A stretch of DNA of 64,000 nucleotides from Corynebacterium gottingense (lineage in GTDB: Bacteria > Actinomycetota > Actinomycetes > Mycobacteriales > Mycobacteriaceae), in the NCBI RefSeq assembly GCF_003693265.1, contig NZ_RDRE01000006.1, positions 62,001-126,000 of the forward strand, read 5' to 3'. Of this stretch, positions 33,817-42,642 are shown piece by piece. The notes under the pieces are model-generated. The model was not told the origin of the DNA. It saw nothing but the letters and a program-made list of their open reading frames with translations, and ran no database searches. The stretch's first letter is position 1; each line of letters starts with the position of its first letter. Made by a program: the position numbers and the translations under genes.

Positions 33817-34337
33817 CGCTTGGACAGCCCCATCCGCGGGGTGAACGACGCGGGGTGACGGCGCTGGGCGGCCGCGTCCGCGATGGCCAGGCGCCACTTC
33901 GGGTCCGTGACGGGCATGCGCGAGATGGGGAACCAGCCGACCTCGGTCGACTCGTCGTCGCCCACCACCGGCTCCGCGGCGGGGTTTACCGGCTCGAGGC
34001 GCAGCTGCACCGACATGTAGCTGGCCTGATCGCCGTTGGCGTGCACGAGAGGGCCGACGGACCCCGCGCCAAGGATCGCGGCGGGCGTGGCCTCGATGCC
34101 GGTCTCCTCGCGCACCTCGCGCACCGCCGCGTCGTGCGGCTGCTCGCCCGGCTCCGCGATCCCGGTCACCGGGGTCCACTCGCCGTTGTCCGCGCGGCGC
34201 ACGAGCAGCACGTCCGGCACCGCCCAGGCGGACTGGTCGGCGGAATCGCGCAGCACGATCGCGGCGACCGACGGCAGCCAGAGCGGGTCGTGGCCGATCT
34301 TCTCGCGGATCTGCACGATAAATTCCGGGATTGGCAC
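33813..34337 (-). CDS. NUDIX hydrolase
   Basis: The 174-residue protein carries a full Nudix box, GIAEPGEQPHDAAVREVREE followed by TGIE (about 59-82), which binds the metal and hydrolyses nucleoside diphosphates linked to X. The GTG start at 34337 has AAAGGA upstream. The N-terminal segment (IREKIGHDPLWLPSVAAIVL) is typical of actinobacterial relatives annotated as ADP-ribose or mutT-like. The substrate is not predictable. It is translationally coupled to the downstream GH25 gene. Confidence 0.88.
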   Translation of the reverse strand: MPIPEFIVQIREKIGHDPLWLPSVAAIVLRDSADQSAWAVPDVLLVRRADNGEWTPVTGIAEPGEQPHDAAVREVREETGIEATPAAILGAGSVGPLVHANGDQASYMSVQLRLEPVNPAAEPVVGDDESTEVGWFPISRMPVTDPKWRLAIADAAAQRRHPASFTPRMGLSKR

Positions 34338-34399
34338 GGCGTGTCCTTTCGTTCGTCGTTCGCGTGCCCACGAGTCTACGTCGGCTAGGATGAGCTGCG

Positions 34400-35137
34400 A
34401 TGCACACCCTGAAGCGCCTCCCCAAAGCCGTATTTATCACCGTCTACGGCGCGGTGCTGATCGCGCTCGTGGTCATGATCGCAGCGCTGACCAGCTACCA
34501 AACCAACGCGCGCACCACGCAGACGACGCCGGCGCCGCCGGTTTCCGCCTGGAACCCCACGCCTGCCGACGCCCCCAACGTCGCCGCCAGCGTCCGCCCC
34601 AACGTCATCGCCGACGCGCAGGTAGGCGCCACGAAGACCGGTGTGATGCTGCGCGGTGACCTCACCCCCACCGCCATGGTGAGTGCGGAGACCGCCGGCC
34701 ACATCTCGCGCCTGCTCGAGCAGAACTGCCTGGACACGCTCACCCTCGAGACACCCGACAACATGCGCTTCGAGCTGCTGGGCTTTTGCTTCACGACGCT
34801 CCCGCCCCAGACCATCGCCGACCTCCTCCACTTCGGCGACGAGCACGGTGCCAACTCGGTCACGGTGACCAACAACCTGGAGCGCCAGGGGGGCGGCCAA
34901 CTCGCGCAGCTGTACTGGCTCGACGCGACGCACGAGCAGGTGGAGGCGCTGCAGCCGGCATGGGAGGAGTTCGGCCTGCGCCCGTACCTGGACCGCGCGA
35001 CTTTCGAGGCGTTCACGGACGACGAGCTCACCATCATGGAGGCGAATCCCTCGCGGCCGCACACCTACAAGCACGAACCGACCGGCGCGGCGCTGCGCGA
35101 GAAGTGGGGCATGCCGGAGCCTGGCGAATCCTGGTAG
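34400..35137 (+). CDS. Membrane-anchored protein of unknown function
   Basis: The 245-residue protein has a signal anchor (AVFITVYGAVLIALVVMIAA, about 10-30) and then an extracytoplasmic domain. The domain contains two cysteines (EQNCLDTL near 114 and LLGFCFTTL near 134) that could pair, and a conserved-looking FGDEHGANSVTVTNNLERQG. The C-terminus is rich in acidic and aromatic residues (EEFGLRPYLDRATFEAFTDD). I do not recognise a family. It is convergent with the serine protease gene, 15 bp away. Confidence 0.7.
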   Translation: MHTLKRLPKAVFITVYGAVLIALVVMIAALTSYQTNARTTQTTPAPPVSAWNPTPADAPNVAASVRPNVIADAQVGATKTGVMLRGDLTPTAMVSAETAGHISRLLEQNCLDTLTLETPDNMRFELLGFCFTTLPPQTIADLLHFGDEHGANSVTVTNNLERQGGGQLAQLYWLDATHEQVEALQPAWEEFGLRPYLDRATFEAFTDDELTIMEANPSRPHTYKHEPTGAALREKWGMPEPGESW

Positions 35138-35152
35138 CTTCGCAGCGCAGCG

Positions 35153-36196
35153 CTACCAGCGTTGCGTCTCCCACTGCGCGTCCGGCACGACCTGGTCGAT
35201 CACGGTCATCATCTGCTCGACGTTTGAGTAGGACATGAGCTTGGGGTTCTCCATCCCCTCCCAGCAGTCCTCGCCGCTGCGGCCGGCCTCCGTGCCGGAG
35301 ACGATGCCGATGATTACGGCGCGGCCGTTGACGTGGGTGAACACCGGGCCGCCCGAGTCGCCGGCGGCGGCGCAGACTGCGGCGATGTCGCCGAAGGTTT
35401 CGCGGTCTTCGTCGTCCCCCGCGTTCACGATCTGCACCCGCTGCGTGTCTTCGAACTCGCCGCAGGTGTAGCCGGTGGTGGCGCCGGTTTTGCAGACGTG
35501 GCCCACTGGCGGGACTTCGTCGGCGATGCCGGTGGGGATTGGGTCGCCAATCACGTCCATGTAGCGGTCCGGGTCGGTGATCTTGATGATGCCGACGTCG
35601 ATGCCGTCGGAGGCGCTGGCGTCGTGAGCAAACAGCCCCGAGTAGACGAACTGGCCGACTTCGTGCGCGTAGTCGAAGGCGCGCGAGGCGTTCGTGGGCC
35701 ACACGAGGTCGCCGGCGTGGCCGCAGTGCCCCGCGGTGACGGCGTAGTGCTGGCCCGCCGCGTCGCTGAAGCTGAACGCGACGGTGCACGACTGCGCCGT
35801 GAAGCTCTCGCCGGGCTGCGGCTGGTGGTCTGTCGTCTGGATGCGCGTACCGGGCGCCCACAACGCGAACGCTGGCACGCGGACCAGGTTGGCCTGGCCG
35901 TCAGACTCGGCGGCCTCCGTCTCCAGCGGGGTCTGCACCGCCTCGCGCGCCTGGCGCTCCTCGACGGAGCCGGTGGGCAGCTGCGAGGTGGTCAAGCCGA
36001 GCCACACCACGGAGGCGACGAACAGGGCGACTGCGACGATGCAGACCACCCAGCTCACGGTGCGTGCCGTGGTGCTGCGCGGGGCGGGTGCGGCGCGGTG
36101 TTGCGGCGCGGGCTCCGGGAACGTCCAGCGCTCGCCGTAGGTCGGCTGGTACTTCCTGGCGTGGTTGCCGGTCGATGAATCGTTTGGGTGGGTCAC
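35153..36196 (-). CDS. Trypsin-like serine protease, membrane-anchored
   Basis: The 347-residue protein has a cytoplasmic N-terminus (about 1-45), one transmembrane helix (VVCIVAVALFVASVVWLGL, about 50-68) and an extracellular S1-type protease domain. The catalytic triad is present: His in AVTAGHCG (about 155), Asp in DGIDVGIIKI (about 203) and Ser in AAAGDSGGPVF (about 290). Several cysteines could form the usual disulfides. Its substrate is unknown; corynebacteria export a few such proteases. The start MTHPNDSSTG is at 36196, one base after the 45-residue acidic gene's stop. Confidence 0.88.
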   Translation of the reverse strand: MTHPNDSSTGNHARKYQPTYGERWTFPEPAPQHRAAPAPRSTTARTVSWVVCIVAVALFVASVVWLGLTTSQLPTGSVEERQAREAVQTPLETEAAESDGQANLVRVPAFALWAPGTRIQTTDHQPQPGESFTAQSCTVAFSFSDAAGQHYAVTAGHCGHAGDLVWPTNASRAFDYAHEVGQFVYSGLFAHDASASDGIDVGIIKITDPDRYMDVIGDPIPTGIADEVPPVGHVCKTGATTGYTCGEFEDTQRVQIVNAGDDEDRETFGDIAAVCAAAGDSGGPVFTHVNGRAVIIGIVSGTEAGRSGEDCWEGMENPKLMSYSNVEQMMTVIDQVVPDAQWETQRW

Positions 36197-36197
36197 G

Positions 36198-36335
36198 CTA
36201 CTCGGCGTCCGAGTGCTCCTCCGCGTCGTTTTCCGACTCAGCGCCGGCGGATGCCTGGATCTTTAGGTCGCGGATGAACTTCTCCGGGTCGAACTCGGTG
36301 AAGTAGTCGGGGCCGGCGAACTGTTCCTGTGCCAT
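36198..36335 (-). CDS. Small acidic protein (45 residues)
   Basis: MAQEQFAGPDYFTEFDPEKF and a short helix precede the tail GAESENDAEEHSDAE. AAGGAG lies 9 bp before the ATG at 36335, which supports a real gene despite its size. It sits 25 bp downstream of thrC and one base upstream of the protease gene on the same strand, so all three may be one transcript. No family recognised. Confidence 0.7.
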   Translation of the reverse strand: MAQEQFAGPDYFTEFDPEKFIRDLKIQASAGAESENDAEEHSDAE

Positions 36336-36360
36336 GGTGTGCTCCTTTTCGTGCTGGGGC

Positions 36361-37803
36361 TTACTGCCCGAGGGTATCGACGATAAACTGCTTGACGCGC
36401 TCCGCGTCGTTGGGCAGGTCCGTGACGTGGCGGTCGGCGGCCAAGATGGAGGCGAAGCGCTCCGGCACCTGCGGCTCGCGGCCGGTCGCCTCGACGATCG
36501 TGTCGGCGAACTTGACCGGCAGCGCGGTCTCCAGGACCACGATGCGGGTGTCGGTCTCGTCGGCAAGGCCGCGTGCGACGTGGATGCCGTCGGCGGTGTG
36601 CGGGTCCACCATTACCCCGTGCTCCTCCCACGTCTGCTTGATCGTGGCGAGTCGGTCGGCGTGGGTGGACGAGCCCGAGACGAAGCCGAAGTCGTTCCGG
36701 ATGCGGTCCAGGACCTCCTGGCCGCCCAGATCGTCCAGGTCGAAGCCGCCCTCCTTCACTTTGGTACCGAAGAGGCGCTTGGTGGCGGAGGCGTCGCGCT
36801 GGAGGGCGTCGAAAAGCATGCGCTCGAAGTTGGATGCCTTCGAGATGTCCATGGACGGCGACGAGGTGGCCTGGGTTTCCGCCGAGGAGCGCGGGCGGTA
36901 GTTGCCGGTGCGGAAGAACTCGTCGAGCACGTCGTTTTCGTTCGTGGCCACGATGAGGCGGTCGATGGGCAGGCCCATGCGCTTGACGACGTAGCCCGCG
37001 CACACGTCACCAAAGTTGCCGGTCGGTACAGCGAACGAGAGTTTTTCGTCGTTCGACTCGGTCACGCGCAGGTAGGTCGAGATGTAGTAGACGGTCTGCG
37101 CAAGCAGGCGCGCCCAGTTGATGGAGTTCACCGCGCCGATGGAGTACTTGGCCTTGAAGGCGGCGTCGGCGTTGACCTCCTTGACCACGTCCTGGCAGTC
37201 GTCGAAGACGCCGTCGAGGGCGATGTTGTGGATGTTCGGGTCGTCCAGCCCGAACATCTGCGCCTGCTGGAACGGGGTCATGCGGCCGGCTGGGGTGAGC
37301 ATGAAGACGCGGATGTTGTTGCGTCCGCGCATCGCGTACTCGGCGGACGAGCCGGTGTCGCCCGAGGTCGCGCCCAACACGGCGAGCGCCTCGCCGCGGC
37401 GGGTCAGCTCGTACTCGAACAGCTCGCCGAGCAGCTGCATCGCCATGTCCTTGAACGCGGCGGTGGGGCCCTCGGACAGGTGGGCGATGGAGAGCGTTTC
37501 ATCCAGCTCCGTGACCGGAACGATGTCCGGGTGCGCGAACTTGGGAGTGCTGTAGGCCTTGGCGGTGAGTTCCTCGATCACCGCTGGCGGGATGTCGTCC
37601 ACGAACAGCTTCACAACCTCGGCCGCGAGGGCTGCGTACCCCTCGGCGGCGAGGAGGTCACGCCAGGCGTCGAGAAGCGAAGGCTCCAGGCGCGGATACG
37701 TGGCCGGCATGAACAGACCGCCGTCGGCGCTCAATCCCCCGAGCAGGATGTCGGTGAACTTGTGCGGTGAGGCGGTCGTATCGCGAGTTGAAATGTAATC
37801 CAC
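36361..37803 (-). CDS. thrC: Threonine synthase
   Basis: PLP-dependent enzyme of 480 residues converting O-phosphohomoserine to threonine. I chose the GTG at 37803 (VDYISTRDTT), matching by memory the start of C. glutamicum ThrC; TAAACT 7 bp upstream and the lack of a ribosome-binding site suggest a leaderless mRNA. The PLP lysine is in GPTAAFKDMAMQLLG near residue 109, ATSGDTGSSAEYAMRG binds substrate phosphate and cofactor, and VPTGNFGDVCAGY is near 250. hom and thrB are not adjacent, as in C. glutamicum. Confidence 0.95.
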   Translation of the reverse strand: MDYISTRDTTASPHKFTDILLGGLSADGGLFMPATYPRLEPSLLDAWRDLLAAEGYAALAAEVVKLFVDDIPPAVIEELTAKAYSTPKFAHPDIVPVTELDETLSIAHLSEGPTAAFKDMAMQLLGELFEYELTRRGEALAVLGATSGDTGSSAEYAMRGRNNIRVFMLTPAGRMTPFQQAQMFGLDDPNIHNIALDGVFDDCQDVVKEVNADAAFKAKYSIGAVNSINWARLLAQTVYYISTYLRVTESNDEKLSFAVPTGNFGDVCAGYVVKRMGLPIDRLIVATNENDVLDEFFRTGNYRPRSSAETQATSSPSMDISKASNFERMLFDALQRDASATKRLFGTKVKEGGFDLDDLGGQEVLDRIRNDFGFVSGSSTHADRLATIKQTWEEHGVMVDPHTADGIHVARGLADETDTRIVVLETALPVKFADTIVEATGREPQVPERFASILAADRHVTDLPNDAERVKQFIVDTLGQ

Positions 37804-37939
37804 GGGCGTCGAGTTTACGGGACCGGGTTGGAATTCGTAGATATTTTTGCGGCGCATCGGGCTGCGCAACGTGCACGAGTTCCCTCAAAGGTATTCCCAA
37901 TTAAACATAACGGGCGTTAGGGTATTACCATTCATTGCC

Positions 37940-39286
37940 ATGGCAAACAATCATCCACGCGAACAACTGACAACCAAAGCCCTTATCGTGTGGTTCGGCG
38001 CAGTCGCTGTGTATGCCGTAGCCATCCTCGGCCGCACCTCCTTCGGTGTGGCAAGCGTGGAAGCTATCGACAGATTCAACGTCGACGCATCACGAATCGC
38101 AGTCTTTACCGCAGTCCAGGTCGGCGTCTACGCCTTCGCGCAGATCCCCACCGGGCTGCTCATCGACAGGCTCGGCCCCCGCTTCATGCTCGTCGCCGGC
38201 GCCATCATCATGGCCGTGGGGCAGATCGTCCTCGGCCTGACCACGTCGTACGGCGTAGCCATTGTCGCCCGCGTCCTCATCGGCGCCGGCGACGCCACCG
38301 CGTTCCTGTCCGGCATGCGCATCCTGCCCTACTGGTTCCCGCCGCGGAAGACCCCGCTGTTCACCCAGCTCACCGCGGCGCTCGGCCAGCTCGGCCAGTT
38401 CCTCTCCGCGGTCCCCTTCCTCGCCCTGCTCACCGCCAAGGGCTGGACCGTCTCCTTCGTCTCCCTCGGCGCGCTCGGCCTACTTGTCGCGCTCCTCGCC
38501 GCGATCGCAGTCGCCGACACCCCGGAATGGGCCGAGATGACGCCCGGCCAGCGCCGCGAGATCAAGCAGCAGCGCCAGGACGACCGCACCCCGATGAAGG
38601 AGGTGCTCGGCGTGGTCCTGCGCTCCCCCATCGCCTGGGAGGCCTTCTTCATCCACGGCTGGGTCATCTTCTGGATGTTCAGCTTCTGCCTCCTGTGGGG
38701 CCTGCCGCTCATGACGCTCGGCATGGGACTGACCGAAAGCCAGGCCGGCACCGTGCTCATCCTGTTCACGGTGGTCAATATCGCCTCGGCACCGTTCGTC
38801 GGCGCGGTCTCCGCCCGCATGGGCTCGAGCCGCGACCTCGGCGCCCTCATCCTCGGCGGCGTCACCCCGCTGGCGTGGATCATCTTCTTCCTGCCCAGCG
38901 AGCCGCGCAGCTACGCGGCCATCCTCACCATGGCCATCATCATGGGCCTGTGCGTGCCCACCGCGAACTTCGGCTTCGACGCCGTGCGCGAAAACCTGCC
39001 CACCAATATGGTCGCCACCGGCACCGGCCTGGGCAACATGGGCGGGTTCGTCGCGACCATGATCGGCGCTCAGACCGTCGGCGTGCTGCTCGACCACTCC
39101 TCGCACGGGCAGGCCTACCAGTGGCACGACTTCCAGCTCGCCTGGATCGCCTTCTACGTCACGGCCGCCGTGTTGCTCATCGGCCTGCTCGTGTCGCGCC
39201 GCAAGGCGCAGCGCCTTACCGCGACACCGCGCGTCAAGATCGTCAACGAGGCGCCCGCCGAGCGGCAGAAGCTGCAGGACGCGTAG
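37940..39286 (+). CDS. MFS transporter
   Basis: The 448-residue protein has about twelve helices. The MFS signature GLLIDRLGPRFMLVAG near residue 73 links helices 2 and 3. ARVLIGAGDATAFLSGMRIL near 113 resembles antiporter motif C, and GTGLGNMGGFVATMIGAQTV lies near 360. The pattern is closest to the broad nitrate/oxalate/unknown drug group; no substrate can be assigned. The ATG at 37940 lacks a ribosome-binding site. TAGGGTATTACCAT just upstream resembles the sequence before the TDT transporter start. Confidence 0.82.
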   Translation: MANNHPREQLTTKALIVWFGAVAVYAVAILGRTSFGVASVEAIDRFNVDASRIAVFTAVQVGVYAFAQIPTGLLIDRLGPRFMLVAGAIIMAVGQIVLGLTTSYGVAIVARVLIGAGDATAFLSGMRILPYWFPPRKTPLFTQLTAALGQLGQFLSAVPFLALLTAKGWTVSFVSLGALGLLVALLAAIAVADTPEWAEMTPGQRREIKQQRQDDRTPMKEVLGVVLRSPIAWEAFFIHGWVIFWMFSFCLLWGLPLMTLGMGLTESQAGTVLILFTVVNIASAPFVGAVSARMGSSRDLGALILGGVTPLAWIIFFLPSEPRSYAAILTMAIIMGLCVPTANFGFDAVRENLPTNMVATGTGLGNMGGFVATMIGAQTVGVLLDHSSHGQAYQWHDFQLAWIAFYVTAAVLLIGLLVSRRKAQRLTATPRVKIVNEAPAERQKLQDA

Positions 39287-39289
39287 CCC

Positions 39290-39568
39290 CTACCGCCGGG
39301 GCGGCTCCTGGCGCCCGGTCAGGATGTCCACGACGGAGCGGATGGCGGCGTCGCCAAGCTGCGGCAGCTGCCCGCCCGTCGCCGGCGCATGCTCGCGCGC
39401 GGCGCTGCGCTCGGTCCGCGCATCGGGCTCGACCTCGAGCGACAGCGTCGTATCTTCAAGGTGCAGCGCGGCACGCTTATCGACGCCCGCCACACGCGCC
39501 CCCTCCACCAGCGCCACCAGGTCGGCGTAGGTCGCATCGGTCAGATCAATAGAAAAGTGAACAGCCAT
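39290..39568 (-). CDS. Small conserved hypothetical protein (92 residues)
   Basis: The protein begins MAVHFSIDLTDATYADLVAL, an alpha/beta start, and continues into a flexible acidic and Pro-rich tail. An exact dispersed motif at 39475 encodes AGVDKRAAL in the middle. It lies 34 bp upstream-facing from glnE on the same strand, that is, downstream of glnE. No family recognised. Moderately confident it is real because its length and start are compatible with the glnE operon. Confidence 0.6.
   Translation of the reverse strand: MAVHFSIDLTDATYADLVALVEGARVAGVDKRAALHLEDTTLSLEVEPDARTERSAAREHAPATGGQLPQLGDAAIRSVVDILTGRQEPPRR
39475..39487 (-). repeat. Dispersed motif, exact, in 92-residue gene
   Basis: GCTTATCGACGCC, read on the gene strand as GVDKR. 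Confidence 0.85.
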
Positions 39569-39602
39569 GCCCCCACTCTACGGGCGCGAGCGGGAGACGG
39601 CG

Positions 39603-42600
39603 CTAATCAAACTCGCGGGTGGGCTTTTCCCCCCAGAACACCTCTTCAATCACCTGGTGAGCCCGGCGCGTAATGCGCAGGTAGTCCTCCAAGAACTGCT
39701 GCTGGTCGTCCGGGTCGTAGCCGGCGGAGCCCGCCACCTGCGCCAGGTGCGGCCCCGGCGCGGGCAGCTGGTCGGTGCGCTTGCCGGAGACCAGCACGAG
39801 CGCGCTGCGGGCGCGCGTGGCCGTGAGCCAGGCGGTCCGGAGGATCTCCGCCTTCGACGCGGCCAGCACCTCCGGGTCGTCTAACTCCGCGAGGAAGTCC
39901 AGCGCGTCCAAGGTGGACGTGGTGTGGAGCCCCTGGTGCTCGTGGGCGTGCATCATGGTGAGGAGCTGGACGGTCCACTCGACGTCGGCAAGCGCCCCGC
40001 GCCCCAGCTTGGTGTGGGTGGCGCGGTCGGCGCCGCGCGGGAGGCGCTCGTTGTCCACGCGGGCTTTGATGCGGCGGATCTCGCGGATGTCGGCCCTGCT
40101 CGCCCCGCCCTTGGGGTAGCGGAACTGGTCAATCATGCGCAGGAATTGCTCGCCGAGCGGCGCGTGGCCGGCCACTCCGGTGGCGCGCAGCAGCGCCTGC
40201 TTTTCCCATACCTCGCCCCACTCGCGGTAGTAGCGCTCGTAGGAGGCGATCGTGCGCGCGACGGCGCCGGAGCGTCCCTCGGGCCGCAGCCCCAGGTCCA
40301 CCTCGAGCGGCGGGTCACCGGACGGCTTGGCCAGGCGCTTGCGCATCTGGTCCACGATGCGCGCCGCCCACGCGGTGGCGTCGGCCTCGGAGGTCTCCCC
40401 CACGGGCTCGGCAACCACCATGACGTCGGCGTCGGAGCCGTAGCCCAGCTCCGCGCCGCCGAGGCGGCCCATGCCGATGAAAGCGATGCGCGCCGGCTGC
40501 TCGGTAAGCTCCTGGTCCTGCAGGTCGGCGTAGATTTCAGATTCCAGCGCCGCCTGCAGCACCGCCTCCCACACGATGGTCAGCTCGGTGCACACCTGGC
40601 GCACCTCCATCAGGCCCAGCAGGTCCGCAGACGCGATGCGTGCCAGCTCCGCGCGGCGCAGGGAGCGCGCCACCGCGACGGCCTTGTCGGGGTTGCCCCG
40701 GTGCCGGTTGGCGGAGTTGATGATCGCCTTGTACACCTGGTCCGGCGCGGGCTCAAGCAGGCGCGGCCCGCTGGAGCCGTCGCCGAGCAGCTTGACCACG
40801 TCGGGGGCGGAGATGATGAGGTCGGAGGTGTACGGCGAGTTGCCCAGGATGTGCATGAGGCGCATGCCGACGACGCTTTCGTCGCGAAGCATGCGCAGAA
40901 ACCAGCTGCGATCCAGCGCGGCGTCCGAGAGTTTGCGGTAGTTGAGCAGGCCCGCGCCCGGGTCGGCAGTACCGGCGAGCCAGTGCATGAGCGTGGGCAG
41001 GAGGATCGCCTGCAGCTTCGCCTTGCGCGAGGTGCCCTTGACCAGCGCGTTGAGGTGGTCGTAGGCGCGGGCGGGGTGGCGGTAGCCCAGCGCGGCCAGC
41101 TGCGCCTTGACCGCGTCGGCGGAGAAGGTCGCCTCGCCGATGGACAGGTCTACGACGGCCTCGAGCAGCGGGCGGTAGAAGAGGCGCTCGTGCAGGTTGG
41201 ACACCACCTGGCGCAGCTGCGACAGCGCCCGCTGCATCTCCTCGACCGCGGTGCGGCGCGCGGTGGCCTGAAACCCGGCGGCGCGGGCGAGCCAGCGCAG
41301 CCGCTTCTCGTCATCCGCGTCGGGCAGCTGGTGGGTCCGCTTGAAGCGCTGCAACTGCAGGCGGTGCTCCAGGAGTCGGAGGAACTCGTAGGCGCGGATG
41401 AGTTTGCTCGTGTCTTCGCGGCCGACGTAGCCGCCGTCGCGAAGCGATTCGAGCGCCGCGACCGTGTTGGGGTTGCGCAGGTCGGCGTCGATGCGCCCGT
41501 GCACGAGCTGCAGCAGCTGCACGGCGAACTCCACGTCGCGCAGGCCCCCCTCCCCCAGCTTCAGCTCGCGCTGCCGCAGCGACTCGGGCACGTTGTCCAG
41601 CACGCGCCGCCGCATCGCCTGCACATCCTCCACGAAGGATTCGCGCTGGGAGGCCTCCCACACGAGCGGAGCAAGCTTATCGACGTAGCACTGCCCCAAC
41701 TCCAGCGACCCCGTCAGCGGCCGCGCCTTGAGCAGGGCTTGGAACTCCCACGTCTCGGCCCACCGCTTGTAGTACGCCACGTGGCTGTCCAGGGTGCGCA
41801 CGAGCGCGCCGGCCTTGCCCTCGGGGCGCAGGTTGCCGTCCACCTCGAAGAAGCAGGCGGTGCCCAGCTGCATGAACTCGCTGGCGGTGCGGGTCGCCTT
41901 GGCGGTGGCGTCGTCGGCGACGAAGATGACGTCCACGTCGGAGATGTAGTTCAGCTCGCGGGCGCCGCACTTGCCCATGGCAACGACGGCGAGCCGTGTA
42001 TCCGGTTCCTCGTCGCCGTAGACGTGGCGGACGGCGACGGCGAGGGCGGCGGTGAGGGCGGCGTCGGCAAGCGCGGTCAGCGTCTCGGTGGTGCGGGTGT
42101 AGCCGAGCGGTTCCGTCCCGCCGTGGCCTTTCACCGGGGCGAACGTGCCCGCCAGGTCCGCGGCGGCGACCCGCATCATGAGCGTGCGGTACGCGTCGCG
42201 CAGCGCCTCCTTCGCGGCGTGCTTGTCGTCGAAGCGCGCGCCGGCGCGGTACGTCGCCTCCGCGATCGGTGCGGCGTCCACGGCGGCGAGCATCGCCTCA
42301 CGCATCTCCTCGGCGGTGGGCAACTCGCCCGCCAGCGCGCGCCACTGCCCCGGGTTGGCCACCAGGTGGTCCGCCAGCGCCGTCGAGCCGCCGAGCAGCG
42401 CGAAGAAGCGCGTGCAAAACGCCGGATCGGCCGCCAGCTGGTCGCGCACCTCGGCCCACTCGCCCGGCGCGTGCTCCTGCAGCGCCCCGGCGAAACGGTG
42501 CGTGTTGTTCAGGGCCAGGTCGGGGTCACCGGTGCCGGCGAGGGTCCAGAGCGAGGGGGCGTCGACAAGCGAAAGCTCCTCGATGTCCTCCGCGGCGCGC

Positions 42601-42641
42601 GGCGAGACGAGGCCGAGTTTTGCTGGGGTGGGAAGCGCCAT
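39603..42641 (-). CDS. glnE: Bifunctional glutamine synthetase adenylyltransferase/deadenylylase
   Basis: The 1012-residue GlnE attaches AMP to, and removes it from, the tyrosine of GS-I (glnA product, Tyr near 405). Two nucleotidyltransferase domains are visible: SDVDVIFVADD near residue 236 (deadenylylase half) and GYGSDADVMVVAEP near 738 (adenylylase half), each followed by a helical GlnD/PII-uridylyl-like region. The ATG at 42641 follows the glnA2 stop by one base. Two motif copies (41675, 42558) lie inside. It is transcribed from the glnA2 promoter, most likely. Confidence 0.95.
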   Translation of the reverse strand: MALPTPAKLGLVSPRAAEDIEELSLVDAPSLWTLAGTGDPDLALNNTHRFAGALQEHAPGEWAEVRDQLAADPAFCTRFFALLGGSTALADHLVANPGQWRALAGELPTAEEMREAMLAAVDAAPIAEATYRAGARFDDKHAAKEALRDAYRTLMMRVAAADLAGTFAPVKGHGGTEPLGYTRTTETLTALADAALTAALAVAVRHVYGDEEPDTRLAVVAMGKCGARELNYISDVDVIFVADDATAKATRTASEFMQLGTACFFEVDGNLRPEGKAGALVRTLDSHVAYYKRWAETWEFQALLKARPLTGSLELGQCYVDKLAPLVWEASQRESFVEDVQAMRRRVLDNVPESLRQRELKLGEGGLRDVEFAVQLLQLVHGRIDADLRNPNTVAALESLRDGGYVGREDTSKLIRAYEFLRLLEHRLQLQRFKRTHQLPDADDEKRLRWLARAAGFQATARRTAVEEMQRALSQLRQVVSNLHERLFYRPLLEAVVDLSIGEATFSADAVKAQLAALGYRHPARAYDHLNALVKGTSRKAKLQAILLPTLMHWLAGTADPGAGLLNYRKLSDAALDRSWFLRMLRDESVVGMRLMHILGNSPYTSDLIISAPDVVKLLGDGSSGPRLLEPAPDQVYKAIINSANRHRGNPDKAVAVARSLRRAELARIASADLLGLMEVRQVCTELTIVWEAVLQAALESEIYADLQDQELTEQPARIAFIGMGRLGGAELGYGSDADVMVVAEPVGETSEADATAWAARIVDQMRKRLAKPSGDPPLEVDLGLRPEGRSGAVARTIASYERYYREWGEVWEKQALLRATGVAGHAPLGEQFLRMIDQFRYPKGGASRADIREIRRIKARVDNERLPRGADRATHTKLGRGALADVEWTVQLLTMMHAHEHQGLHTTSTLDALDFLAELDDPEVLAASKAEILRTAWLTATRARSALVLVSGKRTDQLPAPGPHLAQVAGSAGYDPDDQQQFLEDYLRITRRAHQVIEEVFWGEKPTREFD
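41675..41684 (-). repeat. Dispersed motif core, exact, in glnE
   Basis: GCTTATCGAC, read on the gene strand as YVDKLAP. Confidence 0.8.
42558..42570 (+). repeat. Dispersed motif, C variant, in glnE
   Basis: GGCGTCGACAAGC followed by GAAAGC; near the N-terminus of GlnE, read as SLVDAPS. Confidence 0.8.
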
Positions 42642-42642
42642 A

